A stretch of DNA of 64,000 nucleotides, from assembly GCA_018343915.1 (NCBI GenBank), contig JABRWF010000001.1, forward strand, positions 4,464,001 to 4,528,000. Reading direction: 5' to 3'. The number at the start of each line of letters is the position of its first letter. Position 1 is the first letter of the stretch. Source of the DNA: Agroathelia rolfsii (Eukaryota; Basidiomycota; Agaricomycetes; Amylocorticiales; Amylocorticiaceae). The position numbers were made by a program, and so were the translations under genes. This document shows positions 1-10,359 of the stretch, piece by piece. The notes beneath the pieces were generated by a model. The model was not told where the DNA came from. It did no database searches and saw only the letters and a program-made list of their open reading frames with translations.

Positions 1-40
1 TTTGTTTACAGAAACGCAAGTGGTCACCCAAGGGGCTGGA
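1..40 (-). repeat. E-family LTR fragment cut by the window edge
   Basis: These 40 bp match the interior of the E LTR (compare 370-410 and the reverse complement of about 61080-61120). The match stops at CTGGA where a second E LTR begins, so one E LTR appears to lie inside another. The outer copy does not resume downstream. Confidence 0.6.
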
Positions 41-1022
41 TATCAAGAGCACACCTGACTCTTGTCACTAAAACTCAACCTATGCCTACGTTAACCCCTC
101 AAAGGTACGGGGTAGCCAGGTAATGGCTATTTTACAACTCCTAAGGCTAGGGATGCATAGGTGTACACTTCCTTGCGCTGTTGTAGCTCTCACACAAACT
201 TGAGTCTTTATGTCACCAAGCTTTACTCCAAGTCTGCAAGACTTTCAAGTGAGGTCTACACTCAGAACACAAGTTGTCTTGTGTATGCCACTAGGCGTGC
301 AATGTATCTTAACCACGACAAGCACAGGGCAATGCCTTTACTTGCTTGAGTGCACAGAGCACTATGAGATTGTTTACAGCAGATGCAAATGGTCAGCCAA
401 AGGCCTGGACCTGTCTTATATACGCTAACAAAAGAGGGGCACAGAGCAACCTCTTTAACTACTGTAGCACTAAGCACACAGTAACCCTCTGGCACCAAGC
501 CTAAGGGATTTTGAGAAGGGAGAGGGAATGGGGGAGACAGGCAAACATGCCTTGAGAGAGAGTGGCTCTGAAGATAAAGTTTTTATTATATTAGCATATA
601 TCTAATACACAGCACTACTGTGCTTACCTGAAGATGAAGAGAACGAATCTGAGGTCTTCAGGTAGAGGCACTACAAGGTTATATATTAATTCTACCTGGT
701 CTGTGTGCAGTTTACATGGTCTGTGCACAGTAATGCTAAGTATAGTGTGATATTGCACTATTATTTGTTATAGTAAATCTGAAATAGTGTCATGATCCGG
801 ACCCATGTTCTAGACTTTAGCTTACATAATATGTCACATGACTAGTGGTCACATGATGGCCAGTCACGTGGTCGACTAGTCACATGACTTGCTTAGTCAT
901 CAGAGTGTGTGCTTATGTAATATACAATATATACATCAAAAAATAGAGAAAAATCAGGAAAAATTCAGAAAATTAGTGAAAAATTCAAAAGAAAATTATA
1001 ATACAATGAGCGACTTGTAACA
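41..1022 (-). repeat. E-family solo LTR, reverse orientation
   Basis: This 982-bp LTR runs from TATCAAGAGCACACC (consensus TGTCAAGAG, one G-to-A change) to CTTGTAACA. It aligns over its whole length with 52706-54545 (minus its insert) and with 60475-61452 reversed. The flanks do not match (CTGGA left, TGTTA right), so the locus was rearranged after insertion. The short open frames inside have no recognisable product. Confidence 0.8.
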
Positions 1023-1302
1023 TGTTAGGAATAGTTCAGGGAAAGGAAGGCTGTGTTCCTAGGCTGTGTATGATGGTGAAACAGAAGTACGCACAGCCCC
1101 AAGATTACTCCTGTGATGTGCAGCTTGGAACATGTGAGGGCCAATCACATGACCACTGCACTGCCCACAGTCCATGCCCTAAAGGGTAATTTCTTATAGA
1201 AAAATAGAAAAAGGAAAAGAAAATACAATAACTAATTAGATAATGGTCCAAATAATACAAGAAAATAGCCGAAAAATCGGCGAAAATTGTCTTCTCATGA
1301 CA
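1023..1302 (-). repeat. B-family LTR fragment, U3 part
   Basis: This is the U3 portion of a reverse B LTR. It starts mid-element at TGTTAGGAATAG and ends at the proper terminus TTCTCATGACA. Its right end sits in copia coding sequence (flank ATTGT). The other end is lost at the junction with the E LTR. Confidence 0.75.
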
Positions 1303-1975
1303 ATTGTGACAACACATGTTGCAGCAGATAATGCTAGAGTTTCCAGACTATGACAAATATGGTAAAGTATGCCAGATTTGTGAATCATGGCTATGTAATT
1401 TCCTTTCTTGTTATAAATTTTGATTTAATTGTTACCACCCTTCCAAGACTACCCAATTGCATCGAGAGCTCCTAATGAAATGAGTGTGTGTAGCATACTC
1501 AGTATATATAATACCTCTTTTAGGTATATGGTCTAACCACTATTTACCTTAGGAAATTCTATTTTCATGTTACCGGTCGCAGTGGCATGAAAAATTGTGT
1601 TATTTGCTGCACGAATGGGATGACCTCCGGTAATTTCCACTAAGTTAGTAAGATGCTCTATATTTGGAGTTATGTATGATGATGCGCCAGAATCAAAAAC
1701 ATTGGCATAATGGGTAATAGCAGTAGTAACTGCAGCAGTTTCAGATGTAATGCCAGATAGCGTGACATTGTCCGAATCAGTGGCTGTGCTCAATCCATAG
1801 GATTCTTCGGATTCTTCCTTAGATGGAATTTCTGTGGATCTAGATAAGGCATTATCATTTGATTTCTTCTTGCCTTTCTTGGAAATGCTACTATTTGCTT
1901 CACCTTTGCATTGGGGGCATTGAGGTGATTTGTGACCCTTGACACTGCATACAAAACATGTGATATTGCCATTAT
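1303..1975 (-). pseudogene. copia Gag C-terminus, zinc knuckle, protease and pre-integrase remnant
   Basis: Reading right to left on the minus strand there is a CX2C..H..C knuckle (CFVCSVKGHKSPQC), a Lys/Ser-rich linker, then the aspartic protease motif FDSGASSYITPN typical of Ty1/copia. A degenerate stretch follows that resembles the copia motif before integrase (KEVLYILSMLHTLISLGA, then KSGILYHI). Stop codons interrupt the later part. The upstream Gag lies across the B insertion at 4790-5491, with an apparent frame disagreement at the joint. Confidence 0.75.
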
Positions 1976-2561
1976 TGTCATGAGAAGGCAATTTTCGCTG
2001 ATTTTTCGGTTATTTTCCTGTATTATTTGGACCAATATTTAATTTATTATCATATTATCTTGCTTTTTCTTTTTGTTTTTCTTATAAAATTACTCTTTAG
2101 GGTGTGGACTATGGGTAGTGCAGTGGTCATGTGATTGGCCCTCACATGTTCCAAGCCGCACATCACAGGAGTAATCTCAGGGCTGTGCAAACTTCCATTT
2201 CATCATCACACATAGCCTAGGAACATAGCCTTCCTTCCCTGAACAATTCCTAATGATTACTGGTATTGGTCCGGAAACAAATCTCCACACGGATGCCCGG
2301 TGGAGTTAGGGTAAAAGTTCTTCCCCTGCATTGCCACCATTTATGCTTCTATCTCCCTCTACACACAGACCAATAAAGCTGCATATGGACTATTTTATAG
2401 TAGTATAAATAGTGTATATAACTTGTCCTGAAGAGCTTAGCTTTGACCTCTTTGCCTTCAGGCAAGTAACAAGGTTTGTATCCATTAAAATAGATTACTA
2501 ATTAAATCTTTGCCTTCAGGGTAAACTCCTTAGGCCTAGGCTATACATCCTAGCCCCCCCC

Positions 2562-3403
2562 TGTCATGAGATGGAATTTTTGCCAATTTTTTGGATATTT
2601 TTCTGTAGTATTTAGACCAATATTTAATTTGTTATTGTATTATCTTGCTTTTCTTTTGTTTTCCTTATAAAAATTACCCTTTAGGGCGTGGACTGTGGGC
2701 AGTGTAGTGGTCACCTGATTGGCCCTCATGTGTTCCAAGCCACACATCACAGGAGTAATCTTGGGGCTGTGTGAACTTCCATTTCATCATCATGCACAGC
2801 CTAGGAACATAGCCTTCCTTCCCTGAACAATTCCTAATGATTACCAGTATTGGTCCGGAAATGGATCTCCACACAGATGCCCAGTGGAGTTAGGGTAAAA
2901 GTTCTTCCCCTGCATTGCCACCATTTATGCTTCTATCTCCCTCTATGCACAGACCAGTAAAGCTGTGCACGGACTATTTCATAGTAGTATAAATAGTGCA
3001 TGTAACTTATCCTGAAGAGCTTAGCTTCAACCTCTTCACCTTCAGGCAAGTAACAAGGTTTATATCCATAGAATAGATTACTAATCAAATCTTTGCCTTC
3101 AGGGTTTATTCTTTTGGCCTAGAGCCAGGTTCCTAGCCCCCCCTCTTTCTCTCGCTCTCTCCCCATTTCTTCAATAGGAGGTGGTGTAAATCCCCTTGTA
3201 AGTATGTGATATTCATAAGAGCAATGTAAGGAATAGGCAGAGTACCTGGCGCATCCTCAATAGAACAAGGAATTGCATATCTGTGGGAAAACCTATCTTC
3301 TTAGGTACTTAGACTTGAAGTTAAGAAAGTTTATTCCTTGTTTGTGTCATAAGTAGGCCCTCTACACCCAACGTAACATAAGTCAAGGAGTAGACCCTTG
3401 ACA
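2562..3403 (+). repeat. B-family solo LTR nested in another B LTR
   Basis: This is an 842-bp LTR from TGTCATGAGATGG to ACCCTTGACA with a perfect CCCCC TSD (2557-2561 and 3404-3408). It landed in the C-rich tract that follows TCCTAGCC in the host LTR. A (CT)n run of about 17 bp lies just downstream at 3409-3425. Confidence 0.9.
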
Positions 3404-3536
3404 CCCCCCACTCTCTCTCTCTCTCCCCTCTATTTCTCTTCATTCAAAGGTGGTGAGAATCCCCTTAAGTATGTGTGTGTGAATGTAAGAGCCTCAATTA
3501 CAAGTAAGATAAGAAAGTACCCGGTTGCCCCCTCAA

Positions 3537-4643
3537 TGTTATGAGTTGGACATTTTTCGCCTTTTTCTTACGGACATGTACATAATTTTATTGTATTTTT
3601 ACGGTTTTTATTGACTGAGATATAGACGAAATACCTTGCAGGCAACATCTTGACGTGCGTGTGACTGGCTGTGTTAGCCCCACGTGACAGGAGTGCTCGT
3701 GACAAGAGTATATTAGGAAGGCGGAGTCTAGACCATTCCTTTTCATCAAAAGGTCTAGACTCAGGAACCAGGGTCGTTCCAATCACTGTGCGATTACTAA
3801 GGAGTACTAGACTCATCATTCCAATCAGTTGCTCATCGGACTTAGGAACAAAGCACTGCCCCTGCATTCTAGTCATTTCTGCTTACGAACCCCGCTGCGC
3901 ACAGACCATCAAGGCTGCGCACGGGCCCTTCATTTTATGTATAAATACAAGCTTGTAGCCCTTACCTGAACCTTAGCTTTGACCTTCTCGCCTTCAGGTA
4001 AGGGCACCCCCCCTCTTGTATACTTACATAATAACTAATATATTTCTCGCCTTCAGGCTTGTTCTCCTAGCTCCCCCTCTCTTTACCTTCTTGCCTATTT
4101 AGTATAAGGCCTCAACGGCATCTAAGTAGAATATGTAGCCCTAGTACCAGAGGGCCTCCCGAGTTATAAGTCCTCAATACAAAGAGGCATTGCACATGAT
4201 ACAAACCCTGTTCATTCAGGTAGGGGCAGTAACAAGACCCCTTAGGCGTTAGTTGTAGTATGGAGGGCTAAGCCGCCTACTCCAAGTAAGAAAGTTTTAG
4301 TAAAATCTATTTGACACAAAGAGAGCACACGGGAAGCCTTTGGCTAGAGTACCGACCGCGATCCTAGCAAAGTAGATTTGCTAGACTACTATTACGAAGG
4401 ATAGCAACGGGAGTACGTACATGCCTAGTAAAACCAAACATATACGCGTTGTAAAAGGGACCTTACAGTCCACCCTCGTACCTTTGAGAGGGTTTACGTT
4501 GTTTGGTTAAGTCAAGCGCGCAAGCCTTGACATTAGGTCGAAGCTAAACCTAAACCACTGTTGAGCCCCGCTCCAGTGTGCAGATTGATTCTCTGCCAAT
4601 TAGCACAAGCAAGAAAAAGGCGAAAAATATCCAACTCATAACA
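3537..4643 (+). mobile_element. Family A U3/U3 insertion: LTR + PBS + leader + inverted U3 tip
   Basis: A 996-bp A LTR (3537-4532) is followed by the PBS (4533-4545, TTAGGTCGAAGCT) and about 65 bp of untranslated leader that matches A1 downstream of 24790. The next bases, 4611-4643, are the reverse complement of the LTR's first 33 bp (32 of 33 identical). The unit is flanked by CTCAA at 3532-3536 and 4644-4648. Both ends are therefore U3 termini and there is no second LTR. The leader and inverted tip share AAGAAAA at the switch point. Confidence 0.9.
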
Positions 4644-4789
4644 CTCAATAGAATAAGGGTGGTAATATCTGTGGGAATACTTACTTGTAGGTACTTCTAC
4701 ATTTAGTATTAAGACATTTATTGTTTGATTTTGTTATAAGTAGGCTCTCCATGCCCAATGTAGTATAGTCAAGGAGTAGACCCTTGACA

Positions 4790-5491
4790 GTTATTAGTTC
4801 AGTGCTCGTTGTTGGACTAGTTCCCACAGTTGCCTCCGCAGCCACACCCTTGGTTCCATTGATTATTGCCTTTTCCATGTATTTGGCTTGGTGTGGCTAT
4901 GGCAGAAGCTTCAGCAATGGCATTTGATGATTCTTGGTGCTTCCCTCCTCTTTAGATAATACAACAGTCAGCCTCCTTCTGCATGGCAGTGATGACGAGG
5001 TTAACTGGGATCTCAATATATTTATCGGGCTGATTCAAGTCAGTCTTGCTAACAACATATGAAGATGTCACTGAGCTGAGGAGTGCATTATAGGCAGGGG
5101 GAAGTGCATAATGGCATTTACATAAACATAATTGGGCACGGGAGTACCTATGTCTATGAGCTCCTTCTTGATGTTCTCTATTTTGGTCAAATGTTGCCAA
5201 ATCTGCCAATTGTCCATGCACTTTGTTTGGAAAAGTTTTGCCATTGTAGCGGCCTTGTTGGCCAGTGAGCAGCTGCCAAATTTAGCTTTGAGTTTGCTGA
5301 GAATCTTGCAAACCTCCTCAATGTCATCATATTTCATTAAAATCGATGTGGGCAGGTGCTGCTGGATCGCATTGCTGATCTGGTTATGAATGTCAATTTC
5401 ATTTGCTGAGAAATTGTTTTGTCCATTAGTATTGGCATCCAATCACTTATCTAAAAAGGCTTGGCCCTTTGATGCCTTAATAGCTCCTTTG
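4790..5491 (-). pseudogene. copia Gag core
   Basis: The minus strand encodes a helical Gag (UBN2-type) region. An open frame from 5442 begins MDANTNGQNNFSANEID and continues through LPTSILMKYDDIEEVCKI and NKAATMAKLFQTKCMDNW. Upstream, toward 5491, it reads ELLRHQ/ IKASKGQAFLDK in the continuing frame with a TGA where Trp is expected. The downstream part (4795-4960) reads MEKAIINGTKGVAAEATVG and runs into the B LTR. Stops and frame changes make it nonfunctional. Confidence 0.7.
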
Positions 5492-6473
5492 TGTTATGAG
5501 TTGGAATTTTGGACTATGAATTTTTCGTTATTATTTAAACAATGTATTATATTTCGTTTCATTTTTCTTTTATTATATTACCCTCAGAGCGTGGTCTGTA
5601 GGTAGTGAGTGGTCCTATGATTGGCCCTCATGTAACTAAGCTGCATGCTACAGGAGTAATCATGAGTTGTGTGTTTCCTGTTCACCATTCCACACAACTC
5701 CGGAGTACAAACCTCCGATCACTGACCGACTTCTAACGGATACTGGTTCTGCTACATACCTCCGAGCTTCCGCTCTGGAACTCTTGAGGAGCTCCGCTCC
5801 TGAGTGCGGAGCTTCCGCAAGTGTTGTATCTCCGCACGGCTGCCTGTCGGAGTTAGGAAAAAGGTCTCCCCCTGCATATTCTACTTTTTCTATCTCTTGT
5901 CTCCGCATCGGAACTAGCGCAGAGCTTTCGTAGTAGTATAAGTAGTTGATGTAACTTGTCCTGAAAGGCCAGCTTTGACCTCTTCGCCTTTAGGCAAGTA
6001 TTTAGTGTTTGTATTCCTCTTAGAAATTACTCAATCAACTTTGCCTTCAGGGTTCTCTAACCTCCGGGCCTAGCCCCACATCTTAGCACATATAAACTCC
6101 AATTAGTAGGGTGAAATTCCCTAGACTAGTTAGTTAGATGCATGAAGTGTGATTCGGAACCTCCGGAAACTCCGCTCCCCTCCGACTTAAGTCTCCGGAG
6201 CTTTGTAAGGCATAAGCAGAGTACCCTTACCACCCTCAATAGATAAAGGGGTTTGCGTATTGTGGGAAAACTTCTGTCTTAGGTACTTTGCTAAAGGTTG
6301 GGAGGTTATTTTTGATTATCTCTGCATAGTCAAGAGTGATCCCTTGATATTAGGTCAAAGCTACCTGGATATCCCTTGGAATCTCTGCGTTCCAAGAAGG
6401 TGTGATTGGCGATCACATACAAAGAGCAGTAGATTAGTCTTTCCAAACCCGCTTCTTTTTCCAACTCATAACA
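5492..6473 (+). mobile_element. Family C U3/U3 insertion: LTR + PBS + leader + inverted U3 tip
   Basis: A complete C LTR (5492-6349, 858 bp, ending CCCTTGATA) is followed by a PBS (6350-6362, TTAGGTCAAAGCT) and about 96 bp of leader. The last 15 bp (6459-6473) are a perfect reverse complement of the LTR start TGTTATGAGTTGGAA. The perfect TSD CTTTG flanks it (5487-5491 and 6474-6478). It interrupts the copia Gag. The LTR 11-mer AGCTTTGACCT matches the PBS complement at 11 of 11. Confidence 0.9.
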
Positions 6474-6496
6474 CTTTGGTCCTGATAAACCATTCT

Positions 6497-7370
6497 TGTC
6501 ACAACCCGCCAACACACCTGGCCGCCAAATGTCCCGATTGCACACATCAACACACGCAAACATCTACGATGGAATCACTGGCAACGCCCTCCCTTCTGAG
6601 TCGCCGCGTACCCCGTGCACCGGAAGTGTTTCTAATGTGTCCGCCGACGTTTCCCTGGAGCCATATGCATGGCCGCCCTTCATGCTTCCTTCCCATCATT
6701 GGCATGCTTCTGCCCATCAGAGTGTTCCACATGCTGACTAGACTTCCCAAAGACAATCCCCAAGTTGCCATATGCCCCCACCAGTGGATCCTTCCTATCT
6801 AGGAAGATTGCGCTTGGTTCCCCACCATGATCGCACTCTGATCGACAATCAGACTGCCAATGGTTCCAAAGGAAGGCACTCCCGCCTTCGTGCACAGTGT
6901 GGCATGACTACCAGAGCACGTGGCGCACGCTATTACTTATTGTTTCTATTGTTCTTTATCCATTTCTTTATTTATCATTTTCACAACTACTGTACTTTGT
7001 ATATATGTACTGTACCTGATGTAGTAGTTACAGTAGTCAGAAAATTAAGTGTGTTTGGCCCTAAACAAGCCCTATACCCGCTGCATAGCCAGCAGTCAAT
7101 CTGTGGACTCGAGCATCCTCGAGTATCTCATCTAGTACCTCATCTCCGCTTGGTCTCTCTGCTCTACGCCTGATCTCGCTAGACCTCCCATTCAACCTGC
7201 CGTACGCTTGACTGCTCGCTGTGCCACCCATATCGCCACAGGCCCCGAGATATCGAAGAGACAACTCCACGAACCCACAGGGCTGCCATCTGGCAGTGAG
7301 CCACTTAGCAGTTAGCGCCCCAGGGGCATTGCCGCACTGCCCAAGCTAGCTGCAAAGGCAGCTCTTGACA
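6497..7370 (+). repeat. D-family solo LTR
   Basis: This 874-bp LTR starts TGTCACAACCCGCC, ends AGCTCTTGACA and has a perfect ATTCT TSD (6492-6496, 7371-7375). A TATATA box near 7000 sits inside an inverted repeat (ACTACTGTA at 6986-6994, TACAGTAGT at 7029-7037). A second small hairpin AGCTGC...GCAGCT lies next to the 3' end. No internal D coding region is seen anywhere in the window. Confidence 0.9.
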
Positions 7371-7375
7371 ATTCT

Positions 7376-7962
7376 CAGTAATTTATCCCTTGCTCCTCGA
7401 GCTTTGGTACACCATCAAATTCCTTGGAGGGCAACATCTCCCAGTCGTCTTTGTGGATAAAATAGTATTCAAATGCAGTAATAGGGCCTAAAAATTTGCT
7501 AGGTGTTGCTGCCCAACTAGGGTCAGGTGATGTGTCAATATAATAGGATACGGAATGCGGGCTTGATAGTGCCTGCTTCTTCTCAAGGTCAGGATCATCA
7601 GATCCCCAATAAGGTTTGTCTTCATTGAAAATTAAAGGGTTGTAAAGTTCATGTGAGAAATGAAGAGTTTCCTCTATGAGATCATGAGTTGCATGTGATG
7701 TATTTGATACAAATTCCTTGAGTTCTTCATCCTCTAAATTGAGAAGAAAATATTGCTCAATAGGGAAAGTGTCTGGCCAATTGGCATGATATAGGTCCCA
7801 ATTATCCCAATCTTCTTGTGATACAAAATAATCATTGTCTTCTTCTCCTTCAAAATAGCCATTTTGCCTCAGCCAATGGCAACTATAGATTTGATGACAG
7901 GTCTGATAATGTAATACAAAGTCTGTCTGATTTGTATAATTGATATACTTTACTGGTATCCA
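7376..7962 (-). pseudogene. copia Gag N-terminal extension, long open frame
   Basis: The minus strand is open from just after a TAG at 7965 down to a TGA at 7375-7377, almost 200 codons, but has no early Met. It encodes an acidic, aromatic-rich protein (SQEDWDNWDLYHANWPDTF; FEYYFIHKDDWEMLPSKEFD). The last part, FDGVPKLEEQGINY, leads across the D and C insertions into EWFIRTKGAIKASKG, which resembles the start of copia Gag (KL.G.NY..W...). I therefore read it as an N-terminal extension of the same Gag. A separate ancient gene is possible. The TGA sits where a TGG Trp is expected. Confidence 0.55.
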
Positions 7963-7985
7963 CTAGCCAAAAGGTTAATGGTGTT

Positions 7986-9397
7986 TGATCCAAAAAATAT
8001 TGCTAGCCTTAGAGTGTGGCAGGGCTTATAACCTCTAAAAGGGTATGATACCAGTAGGTAATGCATGACATGAGATAATCAAGCAGCACTGGAGTGTCAA
8101 ATTTAAATCAGACTAGTGTTATGAATTGGACATTTTTCGCATTTTCTTTACGTACCTGTACATATTTTTATGATATTTTTACGATTTTTATTCATGGAGT
8201 TATGGACAAAATACCTTGCAGGCGACATCTTGACGCGCGCGTGACTGGCTGTGTTAGCCCCACGTGACAGGAGTGCTTGTGACAAGAGTATATTAGGAAG
8301 GCGGAGTCTAGATCATTCTTTTTCATCAAAGAGTCTAGACTCAGGAACCAGGGTCGTTCCGATCACTGTGCGATTACTAAGGAGTACTAGACTCATTATT
8401 CCGATCGGTTGCTCATCGGACTTAGTCACAAAGCACTGCCCCTACATTTTACATGATCCTGCTTACGAACCCCAGCTGCGCACAGACCATCAAGGCTGCG
8501 CACGGGCCCTTCATTTTATGTATAAATACAAGCCTGTAGCCCTTACCTGAACCTTAGCTTCGACCTTTTCGCCTTCAGGTAAGGGCACCTCCCCTTTGTA
8601 TACTTACATAAAAACTAATATACTTTCGCCTTCAGGCTTATTCCAGTCCTAGCCCACTCCCCTCTTTACTTTCCCCTCTTATTAAGTGTAAGGCCTTAAG
8701 GGCATCTTAGTAAGCATATTCGTAGGCCTTGATATAAGAAGGCATAAGGTCATAAAAGTCCTCAATAAACAAGGAGGCATTGCGCGTGAACCCAAAACCC
8801 TATTCATTTAGGTCAAGGTAGCAAAAAGTCCTTGCGGAGATTTGTTGACCACGGTGGGCTAAGCCGCCTATCTCGAGTAAGAAATATTCTAGCAAACTAT
8901 TTGACGCAAAGCAAGTACACGGGAAGACATCACGTCTAGAGTACCGAACACAAGCCTAGCAAAGTAGTTGCTAGGGTATACTATTACAAAGAGTAGCAAC
9001 GGGAGCACGTGGGTCTCCGATAAACAACCAACCCAGAAATACACATAAAACCCGGCGTTACTGCCCGCCTGCGTACCTTACAAGCAGGTTGTGTTTGTTG
9101 GTTAAGTCAAGTGCGTAAGCCTTGACAACTAGATGAATAAATACACAAGAGACACTATAGATTGTAGTACATGTAAATTGTTCTTATATACATGTAAAAT
9201 ACTGAATAATTGTAATAATTCATCTCTGGTAAAGTGGCTATGACAGTGAAATATGAGAGCAAGAGAAAGTTGTACAGTAGGAATACAAAGAGATAGGAAA
9301 AACTCGTACATACAGTAGAAGAATAAATAAGGAAACTTGCCTATAACAGGCGTTTGTTACATTTGTGACACATCATGATAAGCTTGTGATTTCAACA
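7986..9397 (-). repeat. copia 5' leader and 5' LTR, split by an A LTR
   Basis: Noncoding AT-rich DNA lies between the copia Gag and the terminus TTTCAACA at 9397. A GGTATGATACCAG block near 8060-8075 could be a reversed TGGTATCA-type PBS, which would give an LTR of roughly 300 bp once the A insertion is removed. The inner LTR boundary is uncertain. Confidence 0.4.
8117..9127 (+). repeat. A-family solo LTR
   Basis: This 1,011-bp LTR runs from TGTTATGAATTGG to GCCTTGACA with a perfect ACTAG TSD (8112-8116, 9128-9132). It carries the TATAAATA box, the start-site hairpin and the intron-like unit found in A1. Confidence 0.92.
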
Positions 9398-9409
9398 CTA
9401 CTAGGGATA

Positions 9410-10270
9410 TGTCATGAGAAGGGAATTTTCGCCGATTTTTCGGTTATTTTCTTGTATTATTTGGACTATTATTTAATTAGTTAGTGCATTTTCTTTCCTT
9501 TTCCTTTATTTTTCTTATAAAAACTACCCTTCAGGGCGTGGACTGTGGGCAGTGCAGCGGTCATGTGATTGGCCCTCACGTGTTCCCAAGCCACATGTCA
9601 CAGGAGTAATCTTGGGGCTGTGCATACTTCTCTTTCATCATCACGCACAGCCTAGGAACACAGCCTTCCTTTCCCTGAACTATTCCTAACAGTTACCAGT
9701 ACTGATCCGGAAACGGATCTCCACACGGATGCCCGGTGGAGTTAGGCTAAATGTTCTCCCCCTGCATTGCCACTGATATGCTTCTATCTCCCTCTGCGCA
9801 CAGACCATTAAAGCTGCGCATGGACCATTTCATTATAGTATAAATAGTGCATGTAACTTGTCCTGAAGAGCTCAGCTTCGACCTCTTTGCCTTCAGGCAA
9901 GTAAAACCCAAGGTTGTATTCATTACATAGATTACTAATCAAACCTTCGCCTTCAGGGTATCTTCTTGTAGGCCTAGGCCTCTGCGTCCTAGCCTTTTCC
10001 TCCCTCTCTCTCTCTCTTTTCCTCCCCTATACTAGAAGGTGGTGAAAATCCCCTTACGCGTGTGAACACATAAAGAACATCGATTAAGTGTGAGCTAAGA
10101 AAGTACCCGGCCATCCCCTCAATAAGATTAGGGAGTGGTACCTGTGGGAAAACTCATACTTAGGTACTTCATTTAGGCTTAATTAGTTGAGAGTAGTGTG
10201 ACTTGTATTTTGGGTATTTTCGTAGGTGTTGACCAACGAATATCCTAAGTCAAGGAGTCTACCCTTGACA
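9410..10270 (+). repeat. B-family solo LTR
   Basis: This is an 861-bp LTR with a perfect GGATA TSD (9405-9409, 10271-10275). It shows the B layout clearly: TATAAATA near 9839, AGCTTCGACCT near 9873, an intron-like unit with donor CAG|GCAAGT (9897) or AA|GTAAAA (9901), branch-like ACTAAT and acceptor CTTCAG ending at 9956, then the terminal GTCAAGG/CCTTGAC hairpin. Confidence 0.92.
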
Positions 10271-10275
10271 GGATA

Positions 10276-10359
10276 TTGCTAAAGCTACTAGTGTATCCTA
10301 TTCTTCTATTAGCAGAATATGTTCTAAACACTGTCCCCACTTTTCTAAAAGCTTAGGAG
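10276..10359. other. Unassigned 84-bp stretch
   Basis: This piece and 9398-9409 match none of the LTR families or coding regions in the window. It could be host DNA or an older unrecognised repeat. I see no reading frame or RNA motif in it. Confidence 0.4.

Larger units (their letters stand above)
1976..4789 (+). repeat. B-family solo LTR in copia, carrying two insertions
   Basis: It starts TGTCATGAGAAGGC and ends CCCTTGACA. Without the nested elements at 2562-3403 and 3537-4643 it is about 855 bp. Flanks are ATTAT (1971-1975) and GTTAT (4790-4794), one transition apart, in keeping with a decayed TSD. Copia coding sequence continues on both sides. Confidence 0.85.
1303..9397 (-). mobile_element. 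Degenerate Ty1/copia element split by six insertions
   Basis: Copia pieces lie at 1303-1975, 4790-5491, 6479-6496 and 7376-9397, all on the minus strand and in the order expected: LTR, Gag, zinc knuckle, protease, pre-integrase. Removing the B, A, C and D insertions with their TSDs joins the pieces in one orientation. It ends at TTTCAACA (reverse of a TGTTGAAATC start, a common copia LTR terminus). RT, RNase H and the 3' LTR are absent, so the element is truncated at 1303. It is the oldest element in this part of the window. Confidence 0.75.

Noticed and set aside
3671..3958. Repeated open frame beginning MLAPRDRSARDKSILGR, also at 8251, 18758-19033, 22610-22885, 23918, 30407, 32184-32471, 42361-42636, 44792 and 62299
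   Set aside because: It recurs at the same place in every A LTR on the LTR sense strand. It lies in U3 upstream of the TATA box and its length varies with point mutations, so it is LTR sequence with a fortuitous frame.
5667..5933. Open frame MCVSCSPFRTTPEYKPP in C-type LTRs (also 57081-57347 and 60271-60501)
   Set aside because: It is conserved because the C LTR is repeated, and it lies in U3 without protein-like features beyond low-complexity Ser/Ala.
6260..6802. 180-codon plus-strand frame across 6260-6802
   Set aside because: It runs across the end of the C insertion, copia remnant and D LTR. It crosses three element boundaries, so it cannot be a real gene.
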